64,000 nucleotides of DNA from NCBI RefSeq assembly GCF_011745365.1, contig NW_024468914.1, forward strand, positions 1,200,001 to 1,264,000, read 5' to 3'. Below, one piece after another: positions 1-11,734 of the stretch (the first letter of the stretch is position 1; each line of letters opens with the position of its first letter). Made by a program: the position numbers and the translations under genes. The notes under the pieces were generated by a model, which had not been told where the DNA came from, did not search any database, and saw only the letters and a program-made list of their open reading frames with translations. The DNA comes from Cryphonectria parasitica EP155 (lineage: Eukaryota > Ascomycota > Sordariomycetes > Diaporthales > Cryphonectriaceae).

Positions 1-2
1 GT

Positions 3-974
3 GAGTGGTACGGCTGGCACTTCCCCGAGCTGATCAGGATCGTGTCGGACAATGCTACCTACGCGAAAATGGTGCTGGCCATTGGCAACAAGAAGACTCT
101 GAACGATGAAAAGCTGCACGACATCGCGGCTGTGGTGGACGACGACGGCGAGAAGGCTGAGGATATCATCCACGCAGCGAGGATGTCGATGGGCATGGAC
201 ATCACCGACACGGATCTGGTCATGGTCAAGTCATTTGCCGAGTCCGTAAGCAAGATGGCAGACTACCGCAAGGCGCTGTCCAAGTCTCTGGACGACAAGA
301 TGGGCGACGTCGCGCCCAACCTGCAGTGCATTCTTGGCACGCCCGTGGCAGCCAGACTTATCTCCCACGCCGGCTCCCTGACCAACCTCGCCAAATACCC
401 AGCCTCTACCCTCCAGATCCTTGGTGCCGAGAAGGCTCTCTTCCGCGCCCTTAAGACCAAGGGTGCCACCCCCAAGTACGGTCTGATTTACCAGTCGTCG
501 TTTATCGGACGCGCTGGTCCCAAGATCAAGGGCCGCATCTCGAGATACCTTGCCAACAAGTGCAGCATCGCTTCGCGCATCGACAACTTTTCCGAGCACC
601 CCTCCGCGCGCTTCGGCGAGGTCTTGCGGCAGCAGCTCGAGGACCGCCTCGAGTTCTACGCCACTGGAAAGAAGCCCATCAAGAACGAGGAGGCCATGAG
701 CAACGCCATGAAGGCGATCCTGGGCGATGGTGGCGATGATCTCGCCATCGATACGGAGATGATTGATGTGCACCCTGGCAAGCAGGAGGACGGCAGCAGC
801 AGCGCCAAGAAGAGCAAGAAGGACAAGAAGGACAAGAAGAGGAAATCCGACGCCATGGACATCGACGAGCCCGCGCCAGCAGAAGACAAGGCCGAGAAGA
901 AGAAGAAGAAGCACAAGGGTGACGACGACAAGAAGGAGAAGAAGAAGAAGAAGGACAAGAAGGTCGAGGCTTAG
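3..974 (+). CDS. NOP58: NOP58 box C/D snoRNP core protein (3' part)
   Basis: This is the C-terminal part of the nucleolar protein Nop58, a core subunit of box C/D snoRNPs that guide rRNA 2'-O-methylation and early 18S processing. The reading frame is open from the left window edge (residues [10 protein letters not shown], typical of the NOSIC/Nop region), so the start lies outside the window. The Nop domain follows, including the [17 protein letters not shown] segment and the [11 protein letters not shown] motif that contacts snoRNA and 15.5K protein. The tail is a long lysine-rich KKE/KKD tract that includes DAMDIDEP and is typical of Nop58 rather than Nop56. No intron is seen in this part. 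The frame closes with TAG at 972-974, but the same frame is open for 41 more basic codons up to a TAA at 1098-1100, so the annotated C-terminus may be longer. Confidence 0.93.
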   Translation, partial: EWYGWHFPELIRIVSDNATYAKMVLAIGNKKTLNDEKLHDIAAVVDDDGEKAEDIIHAARMSMGMDITDTDLVMVKSFAESVSKMADYRKALSKSLDDKMGDVAPNLQCILGTPVAARLISHAGSLTNLAKYPASTLQILGAEKALFRALKTKGATPKYGLIYQSSFIGRAGPKIKGRISRYLANKCSIASRIDNFSEHPSARFGEVLRQQLEDRLEFYATGKKPIKNEEAMSNAMKAILGDGGDDLAIDTEMIDVHPGKQEDGSSSAKKSKKDKKDKKRKSDAMDIDEPAPAEDKAEKKKKKHKGDDDKKEKKKKKDKKVEA

Positions 975-1100
975 GACACCCCGATCCGAAGGAAGCGGAT
1001 GGTTGAGAGACACAGACACTTGGCTATGGCCAAGAAGGAGAAGGCCACCCAGGCCAAAGCGCGCAAGGCTTCCTCTTTGAAGAAGAAAACCAAAGCCTAA

Positions 1101-1909
1101 TGTGTGCGCTGCCTCAATCTTCTTCTGCCTCTCTTCCTCCACGCCATCCTTGCCCCTCTCTTTCTTCATTTATCGTCGCTTATCTCACACCTCTTTTATT
1201 TTCGTCGTCCGTCTCTGTTGGCTGGAGTTAAGAGGGTTGCGGGTGAAAAAACTTTGGCATCGGCGTTCCTGGATCTCTTTCTTTTTCTTTTTTTCTCAAT
1301 TCAATTGAATGCCTTTGCGGGGAGTGTCGTGAAGTTGGGGGAGGCAGGGGATCGAAGTTTTTTGTGTACCATCATCAGTCTTCATACCCAGGGCAGATCA
1401 TTGAGATCGTCATGATTACTGGAGGCCAGGTCGGTCTCTGGTCGTATGATAGAAGGCAAAAGCAATGAAAAGGCGGCACTACCTTGAAGTCCATTCTTTG
1501 ATCTGCTGAGCTGGTGCATGTGCCTGGGTAGGATTCAACCGAATCAATTTTAAAAGAATCAAATAAGGGGACGACATAGACGGTTCAGAACTACTGTCAT
1601 TCCACAGCGTATCTACAAACAAGACGCTTTTTCCCCCAACTATGCGCAAAGCTATCCTTACCCTCTTCCATTTCCACCCACCCCATTCATCCTGTTCCTA
1701 TGCATAAAAGAAATTGTAACATAAAAAAGTAAAAGAAAACGCCTTGACGCCCTGAGTCTGCTTGCTTGCTTCAGTCAGGTTATAAGGTATCGTATATCAC
1801 CACTGGCCGCACGCCCGACACTTTGTGATTGATGCCCAGTTGGTCGCCGTTTGACCCCCTCCCCCCTCCTGCTTATTTTTGGGATCCTGCCGCTTTTCTT
1901 TCCCTTCTT
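1101..1909. other. Intergenic, convergent 3' regions
   Basis: Lies between the 3' ends of NOP58 and VPS4. It is pyrimidine-rich near 1105-1300, as expected for a 3' UTR. I see no gene, tRNA or repeat. Confidence 0.6.
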
Positions 1910-3439
1910 CTATGCGCCCTCACTGCCGAATTCGTTTGTCCACTCCGCGTTCCTTGTCAGATCCTCCTGCGAGACGGTCGGTCTTGACGACTTGACGGAC
2001 TTGATAAAGTCCTTGAAGTCGACGATAGGCTCAAGGAGCTCATCGGTGCTGACGTCCTCCCATGTCATCTCTATCGCGTCGGGCTCGCCTGGGGAGCAAG
2101 GGGTGACCTTTTTCTCGCCGTCCACCGTGACCTTGCCGAAGAGAGATAGGGTGTCAGTTTGAGTCCATGAGAGGGCGAGCGTCTTCAGGAAGGGTTGGGG
2201 GGGTGGGGGGGGAAGGTATGGAACAGATTAGAACGGTAGAACATACTGGCTTGAAGTGCGTCGCTTGCTGGATCTTTCGCACGGGCTGCATCAGCGCATC
2301 CTGCACAGCGACGGCGATATCACTGCCGCTGTAGCCCTCGCTCAGCTTGGCCAGCTCGCGGTAGTCCTCGCTCTTGAGGCTCGTCTTGGTGTCGCCCACG
2401 GCGATTTTGAACATGGTCGTCCTGGCGGCGGTGTCGGGTAGAGAGATGTGCACGCGGCGCTGGAAGCGGCGGCGAATGGCGGCGTCGAGCTGCCAGGGGA
2501 TGTTCGTAGCGCCGAGCACCAGGACGCCAGTCGAGTCCTTGCCCACGCCGTCCATCTGCACCAGCATTTCGGTTTTTATACGGCGCGAGGCCTCGGATTC
2601 ACCCTCGCCTCGGGGCCCGCACAGGGCGTCGACCTCGTCGATGAAGATGATGGAGGGTTTGTTCTCGCGGGCCATGTTGAAGAGCTGCTTGACGAGCCTA
2701 ATTGTTGATGTCGTAGTATTAGCATCGTCAGCGCCCTTGGGAGGGAGGCGAGGATGGATGGGATGTGAGGAGGTGGTTAGAAGACGTACCTTTCCGACTC
2801 GCCCATCCACTTGCTCACCAGGTCGGAGCTGCTCACGCTGAAGAACGTGCTCTTGGCCTCGGTCGCCAGCGCCTTGGCCAGATAACTCTTTCCCGTACCC
2901 GGCGGCCCATACAGCAGGATACCCTTCCACGGCTTCCTGTTGCCCTGGAACATCTGGGGGAACTTGATGGGAAGCAGGACGGCCTCCTTCAGGGCCTCTT
3001 TCGCCCCTTCGAGACCTGCGACGTCCTCCCACTTGACGTTGGGCCGATCTTGCAAGATGGCGCCGGCCAGGGCGCTCCTCAGCTTCTTGGAGTCCTCATC
3101 GATAGCGCCGCCCCCATCGCCGTCGCCATCGCCTCCTTTGCCCTTGCCTGTGCCGCCGGTGCTGGAGCCGTTAGCGCCCAGCATGCCTGGCTTTTTGCGC
3201 TTGGCGTCTGAGTCGGACAGGTGAGCTTTCAGCTTCTCAGCGCGGTCCATGTACTCGCCCGTCTTCTGGCGGATCATCTCCTTGGACTTTGGGTTCTTCT
3301 CCCATTTCAAGGCCAGCATGAAGAGCTCGAGTGACTGGTAGTACATCTGGTAGGCCTTGTCGTACTGGGCAGCATTGTCGGCCTCGATCGCCTTTCGCAC
3401 CTGCTCGATGGCGCGGGAGAGGAAGTCTGTGTTGGACAT
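1910..3439 (-). CDS. VPS4: Vps4 AAA ATPase (three exons)
   Basis: Vps4 is the AAA ATPase that disassembles ESCRT-III on endosomes during multivesicular body formation. Exons are 3439-2790, 2697-2247 and 2131-1910, joined by introns of 92 and 115 bp (GTACGT/TAG and GTATGT/AAG, with CTGAC before the second acceptor), giving 440 aa. The N-terminal MIT helices span residues 1-75, followed by a Gly/Asp-rich linker. The AAA core has Walker A GPPGTGKS at 178-185, Walker B IIFIDE at 233-238 and the [10 protein letters not shown] arginine-finger region. The C-terminal [11 protein letters not shown]...[10 protein letters not shown] tail is the Vps4-specific end. The length matches the family. It is divergent from the prefoldin gene across about 1 kb. 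The AMSH gene 4.5 kb away acts in the same pathway. Confidence 0.95.
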
Positions 3440-4428
3440 GGTTGCAAGGAGGTCGAGGAGTCTGAGGACGGGGTGGTTCAGTCTGTATCGAGGGGAGATA
3501 GACGGTCCAAGTGAGGGGTGAAGCGGGCTCCGTGATCGTTCGTGTGTTGTGTCGGCTTCGCAGATAGCAACACAGAGCTGGTAGTGCCAGTGAGGCTGCT
3601 GCTGTGATGGACTCGATGGTCGTACAAATTGACGCTGGCTGCCTTCTGTAGAGCTCGTGGTTGAGGGAGGTAAAGGAGGGCAAAGGAAGTGTATGGCCGT
3701 ATCGTCACTTTAGGTGCCTTGGTCGTTGTTGACCTGCAGGCAAGGTGTGTTATCAGCCTTGGCAAGCGCCGCTACCTTTTCCCATCTGGCTTGGCGGGGT
3801 CGAGGAGTGACGTTGCCATGCTTCTTTGCCTGCCTGGGCCCGGGCCTGGGCCTGGGCCCTGGAACTTTGCTGTAGTAATTTCACCAAACATATGTGCACT
3901 GGCTGGCTGGGTAATATTGGCCTTGGCCTGGAAAGATGTCTTGAACTTGACATCGCCTCGTAGAATTTTTATGTATACAATATTATGAAAATCAATTTAG
4001 AACCATCAGTTTTACTTACTGGTGTCAATTTTATGTCACAAGTTCTCTACTTAATCTCGTGTAAGATCTCGTACGAGATCACGTCCTGTGCGCCTAAGGG
4101 AAGTACACACTATCTACCGCCCCCGGTCATAATTTTGGGCTGGACTGTAGTGAACGCTCGATTTTACTGCTCATTCGCAACTCAACTCAACACAGAGCAA
4201 CCGACTCTTTTCACTTGCAACCTTCTCTCCCATTACCATACTTATATTTTGCCTTCCTTCATCTCATCAAGTGACCTCATAGTCTCGCTGCACTACTCTC
4301 ACCTCTGATCAGCAGTGAGCTCAGAGCCTTGGGTGCCAGAGCTGAGGACCACTGAACCGAGTTCGTACGAACCAAATAACCTGTCGAATCTAGTGGGTGT
4401 GTGTAACACAATATAGAGACCAGAAAAG
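3440..4428. promoter_or_regulatory. Divergent promoter region VPS4 / prefoldin 6
   Basis: About 1 kb between two divergent genes, so both promoters should lie here. It holds a GGGCCTGGGCCTGGGCC-type short repeat near 3836-3860 and a perfect 16-bp palindrome at 4065-4080. No coding potential beyond shadow frames. No specific promoter element can be assigned with confidence. Confidence 0.4.
4065..4080. repeat. 16-bp perfect palindrome GATCTCGTACGAGATC
   Basis: The sequence reads the same on both strands and is centred on CGTACG, in the intergenic space between VPS4 and prefoldin 6. It could be a dimeric factor site or chance. There is no second copy nearby. Confidence 0.5.
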
Positions 4429-4948
4429 ATGGCAGAGATACAAGCGAAACTGCAGTCTCTCTCTGAAGAGTTTCAAAAGCTCCAATCTGGTACGTCCTCC
4501 CTCCATGCTTCACACGCCCACCCCCCTGCTGACCCATCTCAACTCCCTCCCAAAAGAGCTGCAGACGACAATCGCCTCCCGCCAGAAACTCGAGGCCCAG
4601 AAGACAGAGAACCTTGGCGTGTCAGGCGAGTTCAAGAAGCTCAAGGACGGCGAGGAGATCTACAAGCTCGTCGGACCCGTGCTGCTCAAGCAAGACAAGG
4701 TCGAGGCCGAGGGGACAGTGAACGGGCGGCTGGAGTTCATTGGGAAGGAGATGTGAGTTTTGATGCTTCTTTTTTCTCTTGAATCCTGACAGTGTGCTGA
4801 TGGGACGTCGGGGAATAGTGATCGCCAGGAGGCTCAGATCAAAGAGGTCCAGGAGAAGATCGAGAACATCAAGGCCGAGATCATCAAGATTCAGTCGAGT
4901 GCCCAGTCTGCTGGTGCAGCGCCGCCTGCCGGTGCGGCAACGGCTTGA
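4429..4948 (+). CDS. Prefoldin subunit 6 (three exons)
   Basis: Beta-type subunit of the hexameric prefoldin co-chaperone, which hands nascent actin and tubulin to CCT (yeast homologue YKE2/GIM1). Exons are 4429-4489, 4557-4752 and 4819-4948, with introns of 67 and 66 bp (GTACGT/AAG and GTGAGT/TAG). The joined frame is 129 codons including stop, giving 128 aa, the normal family length. The protein is a coiled coil from residue 5, with the conserved VYKLVGPVLLKQ-type hairpin core (here IYKLVGPVLLKQD) and EFIGKEI before the second helix. The C-terminus is a short Ala/Pro tail. The first exon encodes only 20 residues, so automatic callers may miss it. Confidence 0.92.
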
Positions 4949-5435
4949 GTGAGGGAGGATGGCGAGATGGACACAGGATACCTGACAGCAAAAGAGCACC
5001 TACCGCCCTTAACTGCCGGCGGGGTCCCTTTCTGGGAGAAGAGAAGAGCTATACGGTCCGCGGCGTTCTCACATTACCAACAAGACGGGCCAGGCATAGC
5101 ATCCGAGCACATTGGACAGACATATGCAGGAAAGAGGAAGAGGGAAGAAGAAAAGATTTCATATCATTGAGAGGATCCCACCTCCTCCTAAGGTAAAGGT
5201 CAAACCCGGACGCCTTGAGTCCATGACCGGACAGAAGAAAAAAGACCCCATCGCTATGTATGAAATGCAGCCTGGTCTTGGTGCCATGCGCCCCATGTCC
5301 CTTGCAATTCCAAAACAGAAATGTGCACGCCTTCCAAGTATATCCTTCTTCACGGGCTGGTCAGCCGACCAACCCAGAGATATACACACATATCTCGGTC
5401 TTGGTCGTCAACCCCCCGCCGATTTCCCCTCTTCT
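4949..5435. other. Intergenic, convergent 3' regions
   Basis: Separates the 3' ends of the prefoldin gene and the 232-aa gene. Nothing beyond UTR-like sequence is seen. Confidence 0.5.
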
Positions 5436-6220
5436 TTAGTTGAGCGCCAGGATCGTAAACACATCAGGAACACCCAGGTTCCGTGTTGGGTGCGGCCCGT
5501 CGTTAAACGCAGGCTCGTTGTAGATATCATCCACCTCCACCACAGACACCGTCGCCGTCGCAGCGTCCTTCTTCATCTCCATACCCTCAATAAGCGCATC
5601 ACCACCATCGTCCTCCAGGCCGACCGCGCGCATGATCAGCCGCCCAATCTGGGCCTTCTCGAAACAGTCCGACCACACGGGGCTTGTCTCCACAGCCGCA
5701 AGCATGGCCCGCCTCTTGTCGCTCTCTGCGAAATGCTGCAGCCTCGCGGCGACGGCCTCCTCTGAGAGAGGGGGCAGGCAGGCGGCGATGGGGCGCAGGA
5801 CGCTGACAATGCCAGCGATGGCCTGCGCGAAGAGACAGCCGCGCGAGTCGACGTCCAGGGCGGCGAGGATGCGCTGGGTGTCGGGGGAGGAGGTGTCGTC
5901 GAGGACAAAGGCGCGGTGGTCTGAGTCGAAGGTGGCGGCGAGGATGGCACGCAGGGTAGGAACGTGCGTGGCGGAGTGAGGGAAGAGGTTGGCGAGGGCT
6001 GCGTTGTAGACTTGTTCGCAGAGGGCAAAGATGGTTGTGTCTGGGAGGGTGGTGACGTGGTTGGTGTGGATCACGAAGAGAGGGTAGGAGGTTTCGATGA
6101 TTGCTGTGGCGGGAGTGAAGAGTTAGTACTGGCACTGGGAGCAGGCAGTATATACAAGTGAGGGTGATGGTCGTGAGGGTTGTCCTTACATCGACACTGA
6201 ACATCCAGATCGGCAGCCAT
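5436..6220 (-). CDS. Hypothetical protein, 232 aa (two exons)
   Basis: Not recognised. Exons are 6220-6190 (11 codons, MAADLDVQCR...) and 6103-5436, joined by an 86-bp intron with GTAAGG donor, ACTAAC branch point and CACAG acceptor. Splicing gives 699 nt in frame. The start was chosen because the first exon supplies an ATG in good context, and the join restores the frame ahead of SIIETSYPLF. The protein is mostly helical in appearance and Ala/Leu-rich (for example AALDVDSRGCLFAQAIAGIVSVLRP), acidic at the C-terminus, with no signal peptide or membrane segment and no motif I can name. Codon use is like the neighbours, with a strong third-position C/G bias, which supports it being a real gene. 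Confidence 0.75.
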
Positions 6221-8006
6221 GATAGTGTTTTTTTGAATTTGATAAACACTTGTTACAGTTTGGCAGTGAGTTGGTAGTATAGTAATAGGTATAAGAGTAG
6301 TAGGTGACTAGGGTCGAGTGACAGTAGTAGGATTCAGGTGTGAATGAAGATGCTAGAGTTGATATTGGCTATCGACAAGACGCAAGTGAAAGAACACCTC
6401 GAGGAAGCACGACCTTTTTATCCTAGACCCAATCCTCACTCAGCCTTACAGCCTCGCCCGCGGCCAGGGAAGGTGGATCAACGGGAATCAACAAGTTCCC
6501 ATCATCAACGATAATACCACGGTCCGAGGCGGGAAGACGGGATGGCGTGGAATTTGGGCCCCCATCGGAAGACTACGGCCACCTGCCAGGAAGGTTTGGA
6601 AGGTTTCTGTAAGGTGGATGTGCAATAGCGCCTGGAACATTAACTCGCCCCTTAGCCCGACTGTCGTGTGTGGGGACCGGCAATTGGTGGAAGGGGGTTG
6701 ATTGGGGGGGTGTGCGACCCTGCGACAACATGTCAGGATAATCAGCTGAGGAGTTGGTCCAGTATGACGGCGGGTGGTGTGTTAGTGCACGGGGTGAGAC
6801 GTGATGGGTGAGATGGGCTCCTGCTCCGGCTTATCCCGAGGCGGAGATTAGCGACGGCAAGTTCTAGCCAGCGGAGGGTCCGAAGCCCTTTCTTTTCTTT
6901 TCTTCTTTTTCTCTGCATCAAACTTTTCTCCCCTTGCCTTTTTTTCTCTTTGTCTCGCTGAGATTTTTCTCTCACTTCCTTCTCTTCCTCTGGTCTTGGC
7001 CTCCTAGTATTGTGTCTATGATGATGGGTGGCAATGGTAGAGCTGGTAAGGGGTAGTCTGCCAGTCACCCACCCTGGGGTTTTATGTGCGAGTCATCAAG
7101 CCACTACCAGTAGTAGTCTTCAGTGTGCCTTCAATAAGTGACCCCTCAGCTAAAGCCCCAGAGCAGAGCCTCCATACACACCAAGCAGGCACTTGAAACT
7201 TGTTTAGTCGTACTTGGGCCTCTTTCTATCTCACGTAGATACTTGGGACACGGGACTGTAAGTTAAATTAAAACAGTAGCGAGCTTAACAGTAGGAAAGC
7301 TATTCATGAGTAGAAGGTCCCGAAGAGGAGTACACGTTGAGTGCGATTTTGAAAAGAGGGGTACTTCTCAGCCAGCCACGTTCCAGCATCTCATGGTCCT
7401 TAGTCTCTATTTCAGGGCATTCACCATGGTACGTACTGCTGCAACGATGGGGCTACCTACTATAGTGCACTTGTCACAGTGCTTGCAATGATAGGTTCTT
7501 TGATTGCTTATGTCATCATCAGGCCCCCTGGAGTGAGAAGCTCCCCCGCCAAAGCCAGCTTGCTCGACAGGGCTGCTCCATGGTGGGGTTCGAAAGCCGG
7601 GAAGGCTAACCCTCTGGACGGCTGCCATGTGCGCCTGACCTGCAGGAGCCTAAAGAACCCAGGCCCATTGGTGCCTGCCATGACATTTGAATACGAATCG
7701 TAAACAAACTGCAGCCAAGAGAAGCAAAGACCCCTCCAGATTTTCCTTGTGTTGTCGTCAGCACCTCTCCTCACTGCCCGAGCACCACCAGGAGGATATT
7801 CTCCTACACAACCAGACCTTACTGTATCGTACAGACTTCCAAGAGGTGCCGCAAGACTGCCTCCCCCACATCATGGTCTCGCCCCTGCATTTCTGAGGGC
7901 ACACGACGTCACTTTCATGGGCCTACCACAAGGCTACCACAGGCCATCACGACAAGTCCTGCCTGCCCTCCTGTAGCTCTGCACCAGACAACACAGCATC
8001 GCCAAA
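6221..8006. other. Long intergenic region upstream of two divergent genes
   Basis: About 1.8 kb between the 232-aa gene and the AMSH gene. It contains a pyrimidine/purine-asymmetric tract (6880-6990) and no frame that looks like a gene. It presumably carries both promoters and 5' UTRs. Confidence 0.5.
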
Positions 8007-9831
8007 ATGAACACCACCTGGTCACTGCCTGACAGGCCCCTGAGCATTGAGGAGATCACGAGTGAGGCCAACAATTTCAAGTACAGCAACAATGTCCCCT
8101 TCAAACATTGGCTGCGCGCTGCAGACTCACTCCACCGCCAGGTATGTCCCCCATCGTTGCTGATGGCTGTCATTCTCCTTCATGCTCATCGAAGTTACTG
8201 TGCATTCTGTTGACAAGCTTTAACAGGGCAAGGCATATGTTCGAGATGGCAACCTGGCCCAGGCCTACCTCCTCCTCTACCGATTCTCTACCCTCGTGAT
8301 CAAATACATTCCAACACACCCTGAAGCCAAAGACCCAGAGGGCAAGAATACCTTGAAGGCCCTTAGAGCCAGAACAAAACCTGTCCTCGAGACCCTGTCT
8401 GAGCTCAACCCTCAGCTGAAAGCTGCATACGATGAATGGGTTAAGATCCATGAGACTCAGCAGGATGCCTCAACTCATCTGGATGGGGAGAAATCCTCCT
8501 TTGCGAAGCGTGCTTCCAAGGATCCAGCACTGTCATGGAACCCCAGAGTCCGCGCCAAACTATTGGATGCAGATGACAATCAAGAACTTGCGGTAGACCT
8601 GGCGAACCGAGAGATCAGACGGCGCGATGCGGCTCGTAAGGCGACCCGCCAGGCCGGAATCTCAGAAGAGGAGGAGCAACAGAGGCGGACCGCGGGTCTA
8701 TGGGATAACTGGGACGCGCCTGCAACGAGGAAAAGAAGCGTCGATGATGGTGACATCAGGCTCAACATGGATGCCGTGCGCCGCAGGCTCGACCAGGCCG
8801 ACCAGGCCCGGCAGCCACCTAGCCCAGACGGTATTCGTTCTCAATCCAGCACCTCCAACTTCTACGATCGAGCACCATCGTATAGCTACCCGTCCATCTC
8901 CAGAACCTCCTCGCACCAGTACGAGAACAGCCTTGCGGACGATACCTATAACCATCGCCCCGTCGTCCATCCGCCTGCTCGCCCACCCAAACATAACGGC
9001 TTACCATCTGCCTCTGCGTATCGATTGGAGCCAGCCCCCCCACGGCCCAGCAAGGAGCCCATCTATAGCCCGTACGAGGCCCCACCAGCACCATCAGCCG
9101 AGCCTGTCACGGCTCTAGAACGACCACCCAAGATGGACAACAAGGCGGACAAGGCAAGTGAGCGATACACGTTTCGGCCTGCCGCATACCTCGAGAACGG
9201 CACCCCACTCCGGTCCATCTTTCTCCCCACTGGTCTCCGTGATGAGTTTCTCCGGTTGGCAGGGCCAAACACCCGGAAGGGACTGGAGATGTGTGGCATC
9301 TTGTGTGGTACCGCTGTCAACAATGCCTTGTTCATCAGCTGTTTGGTCATCCCGCAGCAGACCTGCACCTCTGATACGTGCGAGACGGACAATGAGGAGG
9401 CGGTCATGGAGTTCTGCATGCAGGAAGACTTGATGGTGTTCGGTTGGATCCACACCCACCCAACGCAGTCCTGCTTCATGAGCTCCAGAGACATGCACAC
9501 CCAGTCGGGCTACCAGGTGATGATGCCCGAGAGCATTGCCATCGTCTGCGCCCCTAGATCTGAGCCCTCGTAAGTAATGGGCGGCGTCTCTGCATTCAAT
9601 TCTTTACCAGGACATCAGTTAGCTAACAGAGTGTGTTGCAGCTTCGGCATCTTCCGTCTTACCAACCCACCTGGTCTGGACCATATCCTGCGCTGCACCC
9701 AGTCCGCCACATTCCATCCACATAGCCTCGACAACCTGTACACGGATGCCGTACACCCTACGGGGCATGTCTACCACTCCAGTCAGATGGACTTTACCGT
9801 CGAGGACTTACGGACAAAGTCGAGGAAATAA
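8007..9831 (+). CDS. AMSH-type JAMM deubiquitinase (three exons)
   Basis: Zinc-dependent K63-specific deubiquitinase of the AMSH/STAMBP family (fission yeast sst2), acting on endosomal cargo with ESCRT-0. Exons are 8007-8141, 8227-9569 and 9642-9831, with introns of 85 and 72 bp (GTATGT/CAG and GTAAGT/CAG). The spliced frame is 1668 nt, 555 aa. The N-terminal about 130 residues form the USP8/AMSH dimerisation (MIT-like) region, here beginning with the RPLSIEEITSEA segment. A long disordered Pro/Ser-rich middle follows. The MPN+ domain occupies about 380-555, with GLEMCGILCG supplying the Glu and HTHPTQSCFMSSRD at 454-467 giving the full JAMM signature HxHP...SxxD. All catalytic residues are present. 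Its process partner VPS4 lies 4.5 kb upstream. Confidence 0.95.
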
Positions 9832-11734
9832 TTTTCCGACTTGGTCCCGCCTCGAGTCCTCTCCTACCTTACACTTGTGTCAGGCCCGTTCTTGCTACGT
9901 GGACTTTGGCCCGAACTCCCACGGTGTTTTTCATTTTTGCAACTTTCGGTCAGCTTCTTCACGCAGTGAAAATGGTAGCAGGGTGGGCATAACGTGTCCT
10001 AGACTTTGGGCATAACGTGTCCTAGACTTTGGGCTGGACTGGTGCATCAACTTGATCTTCTGGCTAACCCAGTCGTTAATTCTACGACTCTTGGAAGTAG
10101 CAGCCGGCTTTTTTCAGGCACCGGTCCAAACTCAGGCGCGGACCGCCAGTCAAGATAAGCCTTAGATTGTCCAGGGCAAGGCGTTGTTGTGTTTCTACCC
10201 TTGGCTGGCTGAAACACATCATCTCACCTTGATTCCACGGAGCTTCCAGAGTAAAGTGGACATCCCGTGATGGTTACTGGTAACGAACTGTCGCCTTCTA
10301 TTGAATTGGGCTGTCTCGTTGCAGCACGTTGCAGCATACTGAGCCGATTGTTCCAGTTTTTGACAAGCGGACGTGCTTGGGGGGCTGAAGCCGGGTCCCG
10401 GGGCACTCTTGTTCGGCACTGGCTTGCCGTTCTCGTTGTACTGCCTTTACAGAGCATAGCGAAGGAGTTTTGGGACAAAATGATGGAACTGGTCCATCAG
10501 AGATACTACTTCAAATCCGATCGAGAAGACAACTATCACAGCGTGGTACTCTGAACAGCGATTGACTGCGTTATGCCCTACATATGAACCTTGAGATCAA
10601 ATACAAGGGTCTTATAAGCATCCTTGTTTGCCTGGTGTGTCTTGCCTCCTCGAGGAATCCTGTAAAGTATACTTTTTCGACGTTCTCTTTGATGTTTCTA
10701 CCTTGACCATGGCGAGCTGGTTCCTCTCCAGTAATGCCACAGCCTGCCTAAGTAGACAGGGAACACACTTGGTTCCAACATTTTTCCCCTGCTCGCCTCT
10801 GCATCCTAAGGCTACCATTGTCTAACACAATGTCCGATTTATCCCAGTGAATCATCGGATCACACAATAGCAGCTTTGGCAAACAGAGTATCAGGTTGTT
10901 CGCAATATCAGGCAGTAGCGTGAGGAATCTCATTTAATCTCAGAATATTGATTCTGGCCTTGCCAGCAAAGACAGTTGGTGAGCAGCTTGCATGTCAGAT
11001 GGCTGGTAGGCTGAAGCTATTGAGCCATGAGCTATGAACCTCTTCCTGGCTTACAGTGTCGTGACGGGGCTACATTGTGGTCGAAACGTCAATGTGGTCA
11101 GTGCAAGACCATTGATGGGGCTTTGGTGTCGTGATGTGTCGTCTGTCGTGAGAGATGGTGTATTCACCTGGCTGGCCTTTCAAGCCAATACCTGGACCTG
11201 GATCTTCTTTCCTCTTCTCCTTTTCTTTTTATCCTGTGAAGACGCCATCTGACAATGACTTTGTTCTGACACACGCTCGACTTTCTTTCTCGCACGCCCA
11301 GTACACGCTCGTCGATGTAGCTTTGTTCCATCTTTGATACGAACGCGAAGTAAGTCATTGGTGGCACACAAAGTATAGGAAGTCTAGATGGATAGACTCC
11401 TCAGGGATCTCTCTGCATATGTCATTAACGCTTAAAACGTCTTCTCAGCGCTTCTCGCCATCTGGCCAACTCTTCCTAGTCCTGACCAAGCTTCTCGATA
11501 CGATACTCTTTTCGCACGCAAGACTGCAGGAGACGTTTTGTCTCGCTCGAAGAGGCCACAGCATTGCGACTCCAACAAGCTCTCCACGCTCCAGAACGTC
11601 CAGAACTCCTTGACGAGCACCTGACCCGTCGCTGAGCTGAACCGCCATCTCTCTTGACACTTGGTCTATACTGGTCTCACCTTTTCCTCAAGTACAATCT
11701 CAACCCACACACTCTTCACAACCAGAAATAGGGC
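9832..11734. other. Intergenic region
   Basis: About 1.9 kb without a convincing gene. Contains a 23-bp tandem duplication at 9985-10030 just after the AMSH gene. The short frames seen have no coding character. Confidence 0.5.
9985..10030 (+). repeat. 23-bp perfect tandem duplication
   Basis: Two exact head-to-tail copies of a 23-bp unit starting GGGCATAACGTG (9985-10007 and 10008-10030), then a partial GGGC. It lies in the AMSH 3' flank, and the perfect identity suggests a recent slippage event. Confidence 0.85.

Noticed and set aside
231..1169. 312-codon minus-strand frame opposite NOP58
   Set aside because: Leu/Val runs mirror the AAG lysine codons of NOP58; it is a shadow.
5599..6249. 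216-codon minus-strand frame overlapping the 232-aa gene
   Set aside because: Wrong frame of the same exon (Arg/His/Pro-rich), runs through the intron.
7580..7600. GGGTTCGAAAGCC box-B-like sequence
   Set aside because: No paired arms or A box around it, so not a tRNA.
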